This document shows, piece after piece, positions 9,154 through 18,436 of a stretch of 64,000 bases of DNA (within the stretch, counting starts at the first letter, position 1; each line of letters begins with the position of its first letter). This stretch comes from Nonomuraea guangzhouensis (GTDB lineage Bacteria > Actinomycetota > Actinomycetes > Streptosporangiales > Streptosporangiaceae). The translations under genes were made by a program, and so were the position numbers. Under the pieces are notes generated by a model that worked only from the letters and a program-made list of their open reading frames with translations, was not told where the DNA came from and searched no databases. Location of the stretch: the NCBI RefSeq assembly GCF_019396345.1, contig NZ_JAHKRM010000023.1:124001-188000 (forward strand), read 5' to 3'.

Positions 9154-9182
9154 TTGACACCATCTCCTAATGCGGATTAGAT
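9154..9182 (+). promoter_or_regulatory. Promoter of the sugar ABC operon
   Basis: A consensus TTGACA (9154-9159) is followed after 17 bases by TTAGAT (9177-9182). Operator O2 covers the spacer and most of the -10 box, so repressor binding would directly exclude RNA polymerase. Confidence 0.65.
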
Positions 9183-9201
9183 GCCACCTAATCCGCATTA
9201 G
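9167..9201. promoter_or_regulatory. Tandem LacI-type operators O2 and O3, inverted
   Basis: CTAATGCGGATTAG (9167-9180) and CTAATCCGCATTAG (9188-9201) are exact reverse complements separated by 7 bases, so their centres lie 21 bp apart, two helical turns on one face of the DNA. Together with O1 about 100 bp away they could support cooperative binding or a short repressor loop controlling both divergent arms. The LacI-family gene at 14413 is the obvious candidate regulator. Confidence 0.8.
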
Positions 9202-9216
9202 GCCAGAGGAGTCGCC

Positions 9217-10581
9217 ATGGATGTATCAGCCTCCAGAAGGTGGATGGCGGGGGCGCTCGTGCTCGCCGCCGCGACGGCGGGCTGCTCGTCCGGCTCGTCG
9301 GGTGAGGACTCGGGCAAGACCGCCATCACCGTGGCGGGCATGCCTCCCACCACCGCCGCCAAGACCCGCAAGCAGTTCCTCGACGCGGTCGCCGCGTTCG
9401 AGAAGGCCAACCCCACCATCAAGATCAAGCCGACCGACACGCAGTGGGACGCCAGGACGTTCGCGACCAGGCTGGCCGGCGGCAACGCGGAGACGGTGCT
9501 GACCGTGCCGCTCACCGAGCCGCCGGGGCTCATCGCCCGGCGCCAGGTCGCCGACCTCAGCGCCGAGATCAAGAGCCTGCCGCACGCGGGAGACTTCGAC
9601 CCGCGCGCGCTGGCCCCGGCGACCGGCGCGGACGGCAAGGTCTACGGCCTGCCCGTCACCGAGTACGCGCTGGGCCTGGTCTACAACCGCGCCCTGTTCA
9701 CCAAGGCGGGGCTCGACCCGGACAAGCCACCGGCCACCTGGGACGAGGTCCGGGCGGCGGCCAAGAAGATCGCCGGGACGGGTGCGACCGGCTACACGCA
9801 GATGACGGTCAAGAACACCGGCGGCTGGATCCTGACCGCGATGACCTACTCCTTCGGCGGCCGGATGGAGAAGCAGGAGGGCGACAAGTACGTGTCCTCC
9901 CTCCTGGACGGCCCGGCGGAGGAGGCGCTGCGGCACCTGTCCGCGATGCGGTGGCAGGACGACTCCATGGGCGCCAACCAACTGCGCACCCAGCAGGACG
10001 CGGAGCGCGACTTCGCGGCCGGCAAGATCGGCATGCTGATCGGCACCGTGAACAGCTACAGCCGCTACACCACCCTCTACTCCGGCAAGCCGGACGACTT
10101 CGGCATCGCGGCGCTGCCGCAGCAGGGCGCGGGCAAGGCGACGCTGCTGGGCGGTCTGGTGGCGGCCGTCAACGCCAAAGCCACGGCCGCGCAGCGAGCC
10201 GCCGCGGTGAAGTGGATCGACTTCTATTACCTCAAGCCCAACTACGACCCGTCGGCCGCCGAGCAGTTGGCCGTGGCCAACGCGGCGGACAAGCTGGCCG
10301 TCGGCCTGCCCACGCTGCCGTTCTACGGCACCTCGGTGGCGGGCCCGGTGAACAGCGCGATCGCCAAGCACGCCAACATCCCGGTGTCGAACTTCGCGCC
10401 CTACGTGAAGGACACCGACAAGCTGGAGTACGTCGTCGAGCCCCCTGTCGCCGCCCAGGACCTGTACGGTGCGCTCGACACCGCCGTGCAGGCCGTTCTG
10501 ACCCGTAAGGACGCCGACCCGCGCGACGAGCTGACCAAGGCGGCGGCGCGAGTCGCGCCGCTGCTCGAGAAAGCACAGTGA
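9217..10581 (+). CDS. Sugar ABC transporter substrate-binding lipoprotein
   Basis: 454-residue extracellular solute-binding protein of the carbohydrate (family 1) type. The signal ends in a lipobox with Cys23 (AAATAGCSSGSS), so it should be lipid-anchored outside the membrane. The body has the cluster-B layout: ITVAGMPPT start, PTIKIKPTDTQWD, YGLPVTEYALGLVYNRALF and PATWDEVRAAAKKIAG. An AGAGGAG ribosome site precedes the ATG. It begins an operon with two permeases overlapping by 4 bp; no ATPase gene is present, as usual for actinomycete systems that share a general MsiK-type ATPase. Substrate likely oligosaccharide from the glycan degraded by the neighbouring enzymes (inference). Confidence 0.92.
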   Translation: MDVSASRRWMAGALVLAAATAGCSSGSSGEDSGKTAITVAGMPPTTAAKTRKQFLDAVAAFEKANPTIKIKPTDTQWDARTFATRLAGGNAETVLTVPLTEPPGLIARRQVADLSAEIKSLPHAGDFDPRALAPATGADGKVYGLPVTEYALGLVYNRALFTKAGLDPDKPPATWDEVRAAAKKIAGTGATGYTQMTVKNTGGWILTAMTYSFGGRMEKQEGDKYVSSLLDGPAEEALRHLSAMRWQDDSMGANQLRTQQDAERDFAAGKIGMLIGTVNSYSRYTTLYSGKPDDFGIAALPQQGAGKATLLGGLVAAVNAKATAAQRAAAVKWIDFYYLKPNYDPSAAEQLAVANAADKLAVGLPTLPFYGTSVAGPVNSAIAKHANIPVSNFAPYVKDTDKLEYVVEPPVAAQDLYGALDTAVQAVLTRKDADPRDELTKAAARVAPLLEKAQ

Positions 10582-11444
10582 CCCGGCCCAAAGGCGTCGC
10601 GGCCGCGCTGTTCCTCATCCCGACGGTGCTGGTCTTCGGCCTGTTCTCGTGGTGGCCGATCATCCGTAGCGTGGTGCTCGGCTTCCAGCGGACCAACCTG
10701 GTCGAGGCGGCGACGTTCGCGGGCCTGGACAACTTCCACACCCTGCTCGCCGACCCCCTGCTGGGCATGGCGGTGCGCAACACGCTGCTGTTCACCGGCC
10801 TGGCCCTGCTGATCGGCTTCCCGTTGCCGATCTTCCTGGCGGTGCTGATGTCGGAGATGCGGCGCGGCTCCGGGTTGATGCGGGTGCTGGTGTACCTGCC
10901 GGTGGTGGTGCCGCCGGTGGTGGCCGTGCTGATGTGGAAGTGGTTCTACGACCCGGACTCCGGTCTGTTCAACCAGTTGCTCGGGTTGGCCGGGCTGGGG
11001 CCGTACCCCTGGTTGCAGTCCACGGGCATGGCGATGCCGAGCCTGGTCCTGGAGGCGACCTGGGCGGGCGCCGGCGGCGCCGTGCTCATCTACCTGGCCG
11101 CGCTGTCCGGCGTGCCCACCGAGCTGTACGAGGCGGCCGAGCTGGACGGGGCGTCGGTGTGGCGCAGGTTGTGGCACGTGACGCTGCCGCAACTGCGGCC
11201 CATCCTGCTGATCATGCTGCTGCTCCAGGTGATCAGCACCTTCCAGGTGTTCACCGAGCCGTTCGTGCTGACCGACGGCGGGCCGGAGGACTCGACGGTC
11301 ACGGTGCTGTTGTTGATCTACAGGTACGCCTTCGTCAACGGCGACTACGGCACGGCAGCGGCGCTGAGCGTGAGCCTGGCCGTGGTGCTGGCGGTGCTGT
11401 CGGCCGTATACCTGCGGCTCACCAGAACGTGGGGGACGAAGTGA
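10578..11444 (+). CDS. Sugar ABC permease, MalF/UgpA type
   Basis: 288 residues with six predicted membrane helices and the inner-membrane EAA signature (ELYEAAELDGASVWRRLWHVTLPQL) at about 175-200, which docks the ATPase. The GTG start overlaps the lipoprotein stop by 4 bp, indicating translational coupling. With the next gene it forms the membrane channel of the importer. Confidence 0.92.
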   Translation: MTRPKGVAAALFLIPTVLVFGLFSWWPIIRSVVLGFQRTNLVEAATFAGLDNFHTLLADPLLGMAVRNTLLFTGLALLIGFPLPIFLAVLMSEMRRGSGLMRVLVYLPVVVPPVVAVLMWKWFYDPDSGLFNQLLGLAGLGPYPWLQSTGMAMPSLVLEATWAGAGGAVLIYLAALSGVPTELYEAAELDGASVWRRLWHVTLPQLRPILLIMLLLQVISTFQVFTEPFVLTDGGPEDSTVTVLLLIYRYAFVNGDYGTAAALSVSLAVVLAVLSAVYLRLTRTWGTK

Positions 11445-12289
11445 GGGGAGTGATCTCCGACACCGAAAGGCGCGGGATGCGCCTCGGCCTGGGCACCACC
11501 CAGGTGCTGCTCATCGTGGCCCTGGTCCTGGAGGGTGCCGGGCCGATCTACTGGATCTTCAAGGGCGCGATCTCCTCCACCCAGGAGTCGCTGCGCCGGC
11601 CGCTGGCCCTCTGGCCGGCGGACGTGCGATGGTCGAATCTGGCGGAGGCATGGACCACCCTGGAGGTCGGCCACTACCTGACGAACACCGTCGTACTCGT
11701 CGGCGGCTCCTGGTTCACGCAGCTGTTCGTCGCGACGACAGGCGCCTACGCGCTGTCGGTCCTGCGGCCCTCCTACGGCAAGTACGTCTACGGCGCGGTC
11801 CTGGCGACGCTGTTCCTGCCTGGCACGGTCTCGATGGTCTCGCTGTACCTGACGGTCCTGGACCTGTCCATCGCCAATACCCCGCTGTCGGTGTGGCTGC
11901 CCGCCGGTGCGCACGCCTTCAACGTCCTGCTGGTCAAGCAGTTCTTCGACGGTATCCCCAAGGAGCTGTACGAGGCCGCGCGCCTCGACGGCGCCGGGCC
12001 GTGGCGGATCTTCACCCGGCTGGTGCTGCCCATGTCGCGTCCGATCCTGGCCGTGGTATCACTGCTGGCTGTCATGAACGCGTGGAAGGACTTCCTCTGG
12101 CCCATGATCGCCCTCACCGACACCGAGAGCCAGCCGCTGGCGGTGGCCCTGCCCCGGCTCGCGGACACCTCGGACCAGGCCCTGCTCATCGCCGGGATGC
12201 TGATCGCGATCATCCCGCCCGTCGTGGTGTTCCTGCTGTTCCAGCGGCAGATCATCCGGGGCATCGGCTTCACGGGGCTGAAGGGATGA
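11441..12289 (+). CDS. Sugar ABC permease, MalG/UgpE type
   Basis: 282 residues from a GTG overlapping the preceding TGA by 4 bp. The product has six helices and the EAA loop ELYEAARLDGAGPWRIFTRL at about 175-195, followed by VLPMSRPILAVVSLLAVMNAWKDFLWP typical of MalG-type permeases in its pattern. The frame is open far upstream, but the coupled GTG and the family's length support this start. Confidence 0.92.
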   Translation: MRGVISDTERRGMRLGLGTTQVLLIVALVLEGAGPIYWIFKGAISSTQESLRRPLALWPADVRWSNLAEAWTTLEVGHYLTNTVVLVGGSWFTQLFVATTGAYALSVLRPSYGKYVYGAVLATLFLPGTVSMVSLYLTVLDLSIANTPLSVWLPAGAHAFNVLLVKQFFDGIPKELYEAARLDGAGPWRIFTRLVLPMSRPILAVVSLLAVMNAWKDFLWPMIALTDTESQPLAVALPRLADTSDQALLIAGMLIAIIPPVVVFLLFQRQIIRGIGFTGLKG

Positions 12290-13134
12290 GGGTCCTGGTC
12301 ACCGGTGCGGCCGGCCGCCTCGGTTCCGCCGTACTGACCGAACTCGCCTCGCGGGACATCGCCGTGACCGCGCTCGTCGCGGAGGATCCTGGCCCGCTTG
12401 CGGCGGAGCGGGTCGTCGTGGGCGACGCCCGTGACCCGGCCGCCGTCCGCGCGGCCCTCGAAGGGGTCGACGCCGTCGTCCACACGGCGGCGCTGGCCTC
12501 GCCCGAGGTGGCGGCGCCCGAGGTGGTGTTCTCGGCCAACACGCTGGCGACGTTCGTCGTGCTGAACGAGGCGGGAGAACAGGGAGTACGCCGGGCCGTG
12601 ATCGCCAGCAGCTTGTCGATCACCGGTCTGCCCTTCGCCAGGTCGCGCCCTCGCCCGCCGTATCTACCCCTGGACGAGCAGGTGTCGTTGCAGATCGAGG
12701 ACCCGTACGCGCTGTCCAAGCAGGTGGACGAGGCCACGGCGGCGATGATGCACCGGCGGCACGGCATGACCGTCGCAGCGCTGCGCTTTCCCTTCCTCGG
12801 CGACCAGGCCAGGCTCGCCGCGCGCGCGGAGCGGCTGACCAGGGAGCCCGCGGCCGGGGCCGCGGAGGTGTGGAGCTACCTCGACCTGCGCGACGCCGCG
12901 CGCGCCTGCCTGCTCGGGCTGACGGCCCCGCTGTACGGCGCGCCGGTCATCTTCGTCGCCGCGCCCGAGACGCTCGTGACGACTCCCACCGAGGAGTTGC
13001 TCGCGACACACCACCCCGGCGTGCCGCGTCGTACGGCATTCCCCGGCAGGACGGTGGCCATCGATCTCGAACCGGCCAGGCGGCTGCTCGGGTTCACCGC
13101 CTTGCATCCGTTTCCAGAGGAGCGACAATCATGA
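12286..13134 (+). CDS. NAD-dependent epimerase/dehydratase (extended SDR)
   Basis: 282 residues with an N-terminal Rossmann fold: GAAGRLG (residues 7-13) is the NAD-binding glycine motif, and YALSK near 145 is the SDR catalytic Tyr-x-x-x-Lys, preceded by Ser in ASSLS. The ATG overlaps the permease stop by 4 bp. Size and motifs recall uronate/aldose dehydrogenases of the Udh kind. Sitting between a sugar importer and a sugar-acid dehydratase, it probably oxidises the imported sugar or uronate to a lactone or acid; the substrate is inferred, not seen. Confidence 0.85.
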   Translation: MRVLVTGAAGRLGSAVLTELASRDIAVTALVAEDPGPLAAERVVVGDARDPAAVRAALEGVDAVVHTAALASPEVAAPEVVFSANTLATFVVLNEAGEQGVRRAVIASSLSITGLPFARSRPRPPYLPLDEQVSLQIEDPYALSKQVDEATAAMMHRRHGMTVAALRFPFLGDQARLAARAERLTREPAAGAAEVWSYLDLRDAARACLLGLTAPLYGAPVIFVAAPETLVTTPTEELLATHHPGVPRRTAFPGRTVAIDLEPARRLLGFTALHPFPEERQS

Positions 13135-14387
13135 TCATGCCGGAGACGCAGGCGCCGTGGCAGGCCAGGGACGGGCTGCGCATCACCGGTGTGCGCACGA
13201 TCGTCACCGCCCCGGGCGGGGTGCCGCTCGTCGTCGTGCGGATCGACACCTCGGAGCCCGGCCTGTACGGCCTGGGCTGCGCCACCTTCACCCAACGCTT
13301 CCACGCCGTGGTCGCCGCGATCGAGCAGCACGTCGCGCCCATGGTCATCGGCCGGCATCCGGCTGATATCGAGGACATCAGCCGGATGCTGCACTACTCC
13401 TCGTACTGGCGCGGCGGGCCGGTGCACAACAACGCGCTGTCCGGCATCGACCAGGCGTTGTGGGACATCGCGGGCAAACGTTTCGGCGTGCCGGTGTACG
13501 AGCTGCTGGGCGGGCGGGTCAGGGCGGCAGCCGCCGTCTACACCGGGGCCCGCGGTGGCGAGATCGAGGAGTCGATCGAGCGGGCCGCCGCGCTGGCCGA
13601 GCAGGGCTACCGCTACGTGCGGCTGCAGGCGGGCGGGCCGGGGCTCGGCACGTACGGCGGCGTCGGCACGCCCGGCGGCTATCCGGGCAGCCCCCATCCT
13701 GACGGCTGGGACGTCGGTCACTACCTGCGGACCACGCCGCGGTTGTTCGAGCGGGCCCGCGAGGTCCTCGGTGAAGAACTCGGCCTGCTGCACGACGCCC
13801 ACAACCGGCTCACGCCGAAGGAGGCCGTCGTGCTCGCGCGGTCGCTGGAGCCGTACCGGCTGTTCTTCCTGGAGGACCCGCTCGCGCCCGAGCACTTCGA
13901 CCGGCTGCCCGAGGTGCGGGCGGCGGCGCCGATGCCGATCGCCTCCGGCGAGCTGGTCTCCTCGGTGACCGACGCGGCGCGTCTCATCACCTCCGGTGGC
14001 GTCGACTACCTGCGCCTGCACGTCTCGGCCGTCGGCGGGCTGACGCCCGTGCGCAAGCTCGCCGCGTTGTGCGAGCTGACCGGGGTGCGGACGGCCTGGC
14101 ACGGGCCGCCGGACGTGTCGCCGGTGGGTGCGGCGGCCAATGTCACGCTCGATGTCACCAGCCCCGCGTTCGGGATCCAGGAAGCGCACGTCTACCCGGA
14201 GACCGTGCACGAGGTGTTCCCGGGAACGTTGCGGACGGTCAACGGCTACCTCACCCCCTCCGACCGGCCCGGTTGGGGTATCGACCTCGATGAGGGCGCC
14301 GCCAGGCGGTATCAGCCGGAGACGCACCTGCACGAGCGGTGGGCCGCCCAGGTGCGCAGGCCGGACGGCGGGATCGAGGCTCCGTGA
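13131..14387 (+). CDS. Enolase-superfamily sugar-acid dehydratase, ManD-like
   Basis: 418 residues. It follows the mannonate/gluconate dehydratase subgroup: capping domain, then ALWDIAGKRFGVPVYELLGG, the metal ligand region LHDAHNRLTP (Asp and His), LEDPL (second Glu), ASGELVSS (third Glu) and WHGPPDVSP near the C-terminus. ManD-group enzymes use the D-x-H pair in place of the lysine motif of mandelate racemase. Predicted reaction: dehydration of an aldonate or uronate to a 2-keto-3-deoxy acid. Starts at ATG 13131, four bases before the upstream stop ends, so it is coupled to the SDR gene. Confidence 0.88.
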   Translation: MIMPETQAPWQARDGLRITGVRTIVTAPGGVPLVVVRIDTSEPGLYGLGCATFTQRFHAVVAAIEQHVAPMVIGRHPADIEDISRMLHYSSYWRGGPVHNNALSGIDQALWDIAGKRFGVPVYELLGGRVRAAAAVYTGARGGEIEESIERAAALAEQGYRYVRLQAGGPGLGTYGGVGTPGGYPGSPHPDGWDVGHYLRTTPRLFERAREVLGEELGLLHDAHNRLTPKEAVVLARSLEPYRLFFLEDPLAPEHFDRLPEVRAAAPMPIASGELVSSVTDAARLITSGGVDYLRLHVSAVGGLTPVRKLAALCELTGVRTAWHGPPDVSPVGAAANVTLDVTSPAFGIQEAHVYPETVHEVFPGTLRTVNGYLTPSDRPGWGIDLDEGAARRYQPETHLHERWAAQVRRPDGGIEAP

Positions 14388-14412
14388 GCTACTACTTTTT
14401 GGGGGATATGCC

Positions 14413-15429
14413 ATGAGTCGCCCTCGTCAGGCGGACATCGCTCGACTGGCCGGCGTCTCGCAGCCGACCGTGTCGCTGATCCTCGGCGGCGGCGCCGCCG
14501 CCGTGGGGATCGCCGAGGAGACCCAGCGCAAGGTCATGGAGGCCGCCGAGCAGCTCGGGTACATGCCCGACCCGATCGCCACCCGCCTGGCGGCCGGTCA
14601 GAACAACCTGCTCGGCCTGTACACCTTCACCTCGACCTTCCCCACCGAGATGTCCCACGCCTACTACCCGTTCCTGGTGGGCATCGAGGAGGAGTCGGCG
14701 GCGCAGGGCTACGACCTGCTGATGTTCATCGCCTCCAGCATCACGGGCGAGCGCCCGCACGCCCAGGTGCTCAACCGGGTACGACTGGCCGACGGCTGCC
14801 TGTTCCTGGGCAGGCACCTGCCCGTGCCGGAAATGGATCGCCTGCTGGCCACCGATCTGCCCGTCGTCTACATAGGGCGGCACGACGAGTTCGGCGACCG
14901 CCTGCCCTATGTCGGCGCCGACTACGTCTCCGCCAGCGCCGCCGTGGTGCGGCACCTGGCGGGGCTCGGCCACGAGCGCATCCTGTACGTGCGCGAAGCC
15001 GACGAGGCGATCACCTCCGTCGACAGGGAGGCGGGCTTCAGGCGCGGCATGGACGAATGCGGGCTGGCGGCCGAGGTGGTGCGCACCGACGGCACCGACC
15101 TGACCCCCGAGCGGTTGCGCGCCTGGCGCGAGCAGGGCGTCACCGCGATGGTCACTGAGGCCACCGACACCGACGCCGCACACCGCGCCCTCCTGGTGGC
15201 CGCCGAGCGCGCGGGTCTCCGATTCCCCGACGACCTCTCCTTGGCCACGCTCGGCGACCCCCGCGACCGCGCGGCAGGTCTCACCGGCTTCGCCGTACCC
15301 CGTCGCGAGATGGGGGCCGCGGCCGTCCGGCTGCTCACGAAACTCATCGCGGGAGACCGTACGGTCCTCAGGCACCAGCTCATGGCCTGCGAGCTGGAGC
15401 CGGGCGAGACCGCGGCACCTCCCCGCTAG
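14413..15429 (+). CDS. LacI-family transcriptional regulator of the sugar cluster
   Basis: 338 residues. The first 60 residues are a LacI helix-turn-helix with hinge helix (QADIARLAGVSQPTVSLIL, then DPIATRLAAG). The rest is a periplasmic-binding-protein-like effector domain (NLLGLYTFTS, VGADYVSASAAVVRHLAGLG, HERILYV). The ATG at 14413 lies 25 bases after the dehydratase stop. It is embedded in the operon it probably represses, and the CTAATGCGGATTAG operators upstream of the operon are the likely targets; the effector may be the imported sugar or a sugar acid. Confidence 0.92.
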   Translation: MSRPRQADIARLAGVSQPTVSLILGGGAAAVGIAEETQRKVMEAAEQLGYMPDPIATRLAAGQNNLLGLYTFTSTFPTEMSHAYYPFLVGIEEESAAQGYDLLMFIASSITGERPHAQVLNRVRLADGCLFLGRHLPVPEMDRLLATDLPVVYIGRHDEFGDRLPYVGADYVSASAAVVRHLAGLGHERILYVREADEAITSVDREAGFRRGMDECGLAAEVVRTDGTDLTPERLRAWREQGVTAMVTEATDTDAAHRALLVAAERAGLRFPDDLSLATLGDPRDRAAGLTGFAVPRREMGAAAVRLLTKLIAGDRTVLRHQLMACELEPGETAAPPR

Positions 15430-15451
15430 CCCCCTTGGAAAGGCACCACCC

Positions 15452-17053
15452 ATGACCGACATCCTCATCGTCGGCGGTGGGCTCGGCGGCGTCGCCGCGG
15501 CCGTGGCCGCCTGCCGCGCGGGCCACGACGTCGTACTCACCGAAGAGACGGACTGGATCGGCGGCCAGCTCACCGCGCAGGCCGTGCCCCCTGACGAGCA
15601 CCCGTGGATCGAGAGCTACGGAGCCACCGCCACCTATCGTGAGGTGCGCGGCTCCATCCGCGACTACTACCGGCACTGGTACCCCATGACCGGCGGCGCG
15701 CGGCGCTGGCGCGAGCTGAACCCCGGCGCCGGATATGTCAGCAAGTTGTGCCACGAACCGCGCGTCTCCCTGGCGATCCTCAAGGCCATGCTGGCTCCCC
15801 ACCTCGCCGCCGGGCGGCTGCGCGTCCTCCTGGAACACCGCCCCGTCGACGTCGAGGTGGACGGCGACCGCGTCAGGGCCGTCACGCTGCTGGACACCCG
15901 CTCCGGCGACTCGCACACCATCGCCGCCGCCTATGTCCTCGACGCGACGGAGACGGGCGAGTTGCTGCCGCTGGCGAAGACGGAGTACGTCACGGGCGCG
16001 GAGGCCAGGAGCGAGCACGACGAGCCGCACGCGCCGGAGGCGTATCAGCCGCTGAACATGCAGGGCATCACCTACTGCTTCGCCGTCTCGCACCACGAGG
16101 GCGAGAACCACGTCATCGACCGGCCGGTGGACTACGGATTCTGGCGCGACTACCGGCCTGACTTCTGGCCCGGGCCGCTGCTCGGCTTCAGCGCACCGGA
16201 CCCACGCACCCTGGAGCCCGAAGCCCGCTGGTTCGACCCCAACCCGCCCGGTGACCCCCGCGGGGTGCTGGCCGACCAGAGCGCCCAATCAGGGGACAAG
16301 GACCTGTGGATGTTCCGCAGGATCCTCGCCCGCGACCTGTTCGAGCCCGGTTTCGCCGCTTCCGACATCACTCTGGTCAACTGGCCGCTGAACGACTACT
16401 GGCTACGCCCGATCATCGAGGTGGATGCCGGCACGGCCGCGCTGGCGCACCGGGAGGCCAAGCAACTGTCGCTGTCCTTGCTGTACTGGCTCCAGACCGA
16501 AGCGCCCCGTCCTGACGGCGGTACCGGTTTCCCCGGACTCCGGCTCCGCCACGACGTGGTCGGCAGCGCCGACGGGCTGGCGAAGTCCGCCTACGTCAGG
16601 GAGTCGAGGCGCATCCGCGCGGTCACCACCGTCACCGAGCACCACGTCTCCAGGGCCATCGTCGGTGACCGCGGCACGCCGCGGCACCATGACTCCGTCG
16701 GGGTCGGCGCGTACCGCATCGACCTGCACCCGTCGACCGGCGGGGACAACTACATCGACATCGCCAGCGTGCCCTTCGAGATCCCGCTCGGCGCGTTGCT
16801 GCCTGTCACGATGCGCAACCTGCTGCCCGCGGGGAAGAACCTCGGCACCACGCACATCTCCAACGGGTGTTTCCGCCTGCACCCGGTGGAGTGGAACGTG
16901 GGTGAGGTCGCGGGCCATCTGGCGGCCTACTGCCTGCGCCGGGGGGTGGAACCGCAGGAGGTCAGGGAGCGGGAGGCGTTGCTGGCGGAGTTCACCGGGG
17001 AGCTGGACAAGATCGGGGTGGAGCGCCACTGGCCGGCGCCCGCGGGCTACTGA
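15452..17053 (+). CDS. FAD-dependent oxidoreductase of the FAD_oxidored type
   Basis: 533 residues starting DILIVGGGLGGVAAAVAACRAG, a GxGxxG dinucleotide-binding fold, followed by VVLTEETDWIGGQLTAQ, which is characteristic of the PF12831-type flavoproteins. A C-terminal NLLPAGKNLGTTHISNGCFR segment closes the FAD domain. GGAAAGG precedes the ATG, 22 bases after the LacI stop, so it is the last gene of the sugar operon. Likely role: oxidation of a sugar or sugar acid intermediate; the acceptor and substrate are unknown. Confidence 0.85.
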   Translation: MTDILIVGGGLGGVAAAVAACRAGHDVVLTEETDWIGGQLTAQAVPPDEHPWIESYGATATYREVRGSIRDYYRHWYPMTGGARRWRELNPGAGYVSKLCHEPRVSLAILKAMLAPHLAAGRLRVLLEHRPVDVEVDGDRVRAVTLLDTRSGDSHTIAAAYVLDATETGELLPLAKTEYVTGAEARSEHDEPHAPEAYQPLNMQGITYCFAVSHHEGENHVIDRPVDYGFWRDYRPDFWPGPLLGFSAPDPRTLEPEARWFDPNPPGDPRGVLADQSAQSGDKDLWMFRRILARDLFEPGFAASDITLVNWPLNDYWLRPIIEVDAGTAALAHREAKQLSLSLLYWLQTEAPRPDGGTGFPGLRLRHDVVGSADGLAKSAYVRESRRIRAVTTVTEHHVSRAIVGDRGTPRHHDSVGVGAYRIDLHPSTGGDNYIDIASVPFEIPLGALLPVTMRNLLPAGKNLGTTHISNGCFRLHPVEWNVGEVAGHLAAYCLRRGVEPQEVREREALLAEFTGELDKIGVERHWPAPAGY

Positions 17054-17080
17054 GCCTCAGCTGGATCTCCGGTCCTCGTG

Positions 17081-18415
17081 CTAGTCCGTGAGGTCACCCA
17101 GCCGGCGCAGCGCGGTCAGTCCCGGCATGAAGCAGTATTCGCCGCCGCGCGTGACCACGAACCGCGGCAGCGCGACCAGGCGTCGCCGTACGGGACGCCG
17201 GGGAATGGTGAAATCGTCGGAGCCGTCGCGGGAGCCGACGACCGGATCACGCGCGGCGCCCGCGCCGAAGAAGACGCCGTCGTTCATCCATTCGGACTGG
17301 GCGAACTCGAACTGCCGCCCCAGATGCGCCCCGACGAAGGCGAACATCAGCCCGCGATCGGCCCCGTCGTCGTCCAGGACGCCCTCGGGCAGCAGCGGGC
17401 CGTAGGCGGTGCCGCGTCTGATCATTCGGTGCAGCCTCGGCACGCCGGCCACCGCCGCGTCCCGGGGGTTGCCCCGTCGGATGTGGCTGCCGCCGGGCGT
17501 GGCGAAACCGGCAGGATCGTCCTGCTCGTACAGGAAACTGTTGTTGCGGTACGGGTCGGCGCCGAGCGCGGGGTCGTCGTGCAGCGGGCAGAGGGCCAGA
17601 GGCGCGCCGCTGCGCCAGCGGCCCATGATCTTGGCGGCCAGGAGTTCCTCGTCCTCGGGGCTGGTGGCGTTGTCCTTCAGGTAGCGCCGGAACAGGGCGA
17701 CGCGCTGGTGGAGCTTGCGGAAGACCACGTAGGTGCCGTTGCGGCCGAGCACCTCGGGCTGCGGCGTCTGGATGCCGCCGAGCTCGTCGGGGTAGCCGAG
17801 CACGAATTCGCCGGCCTTGAGCGGCACCTCCAGCTTGTTGGATCCGGGGATGCCGCTGCCCTCGACGGCCGGATGGCTGATGCCGTCGCGGTAGCCGAAG
17901 GGTTCGGTCTCGGTGGGCAGCGCGTGGCAGTTCTGGCGCCAGATGGCCGTCACGCCGGAGAGGGCGTCGTAGGCAGGGCGGGCGCGGTCGATGGCCGCGT
18001 CCAGCTGCGTGCTGTCGGGAGCGAGTGCCACCAGCGCCACGTGGACATCGGGCGTGCCCAGGGGCGCCTCCCAGTTCTCGGGGGCGCTCTCGCCGACGTC
18101 GCCCAGCGCCTTGGCGCGTGCGGCCATGCCCTGCCGGAACTCCCAGGCGAACGTCTCCAGCGACTCTCGCGGCACCCCGAGCGCCTTGAGTCCGTGGTAG
18201 GTGAGCGCGACACTGACCCAGGTCTCACCCAGCGGGCTCACCGTGTCGGCGGCCGAGGTCACCACGGCGCTGACCCGCCGCATCAGCTCCCGCCCATGGT
18301 CGCGGTCGTCGATGCGGAACAGGATGTAGGTCGCCGCGTACGGGCTCGGCCGGGGGCTGAGGACCCCGCGCTGGATGTCGTCGAGTTCGAGCTCGACATG
18401 GGTACGCTCGCTCAC
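17081..18415 (-). CDS. DyP-type haem peroxidase
   Basis: 444 residues from a GTG. The hallmark GxxDG motif is present as GYRDG (174-178; D177 is the distal catalytic Asp). GGSHIRRGNPRD near 310 supplies the proximal haem His and the Arg-rich distal region. No Sec or Tat signal is visible, so it should be cytoplasmic or carried by a partner. It is the third gene of an operon with two conserved proteins of unknown function (spacings 12 and 21 bases) and converges with the FAD oxidoreductase. Substrate unknown. Confidence 0.9.
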   Translation of the reverse strand: MSERTHVELELDDIQRGVLSPRPSPYAATYILFRIDDRDHGRELMRRVSAVVTSAADTVSPLGETWVSVALTYHGLKALGVPRESLETFAWEFRQGMAARAKALGDVGESAPENWEAPLGTPDVHVALVALAPDSTQLDAAIDRARPAYDALSGVTAIWRQNCHALPTETEPFGYRDGISHPAVEGSGIPGSNKLEVPLKAGEFVLGYPDELGGIQTPQPEVLGRNGTYVVFRKLHQRVALFRRYLKDNATSPEDEELLAAKIMGRWRSGAPLALCPLHDDPALGADPYRNNSFLYEQDDPAGFATPGGSHIRRGNPRDAAVAGVPRLHRMIRRGTAYGPLLPEGVLDDDGADRGLMFAFVGAHLGRQFEFAQSEWMNDGVFFGAGAARDPVVGSRDGSDDFTIPRRPVRRRLVALPRFVVTRGGEYCFMPGLTALRRLGDLTD

Positions 18416-18436
18416 TGCGACCGGCCTTCTTCCGCG

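Noticed and set aside
12876..14414. 512-codon minus-strand open frame
   Set aside because: Antisense to the enolase-superfamily dehydratase, whose metal-ligand motifs prove the plus-strand reading.
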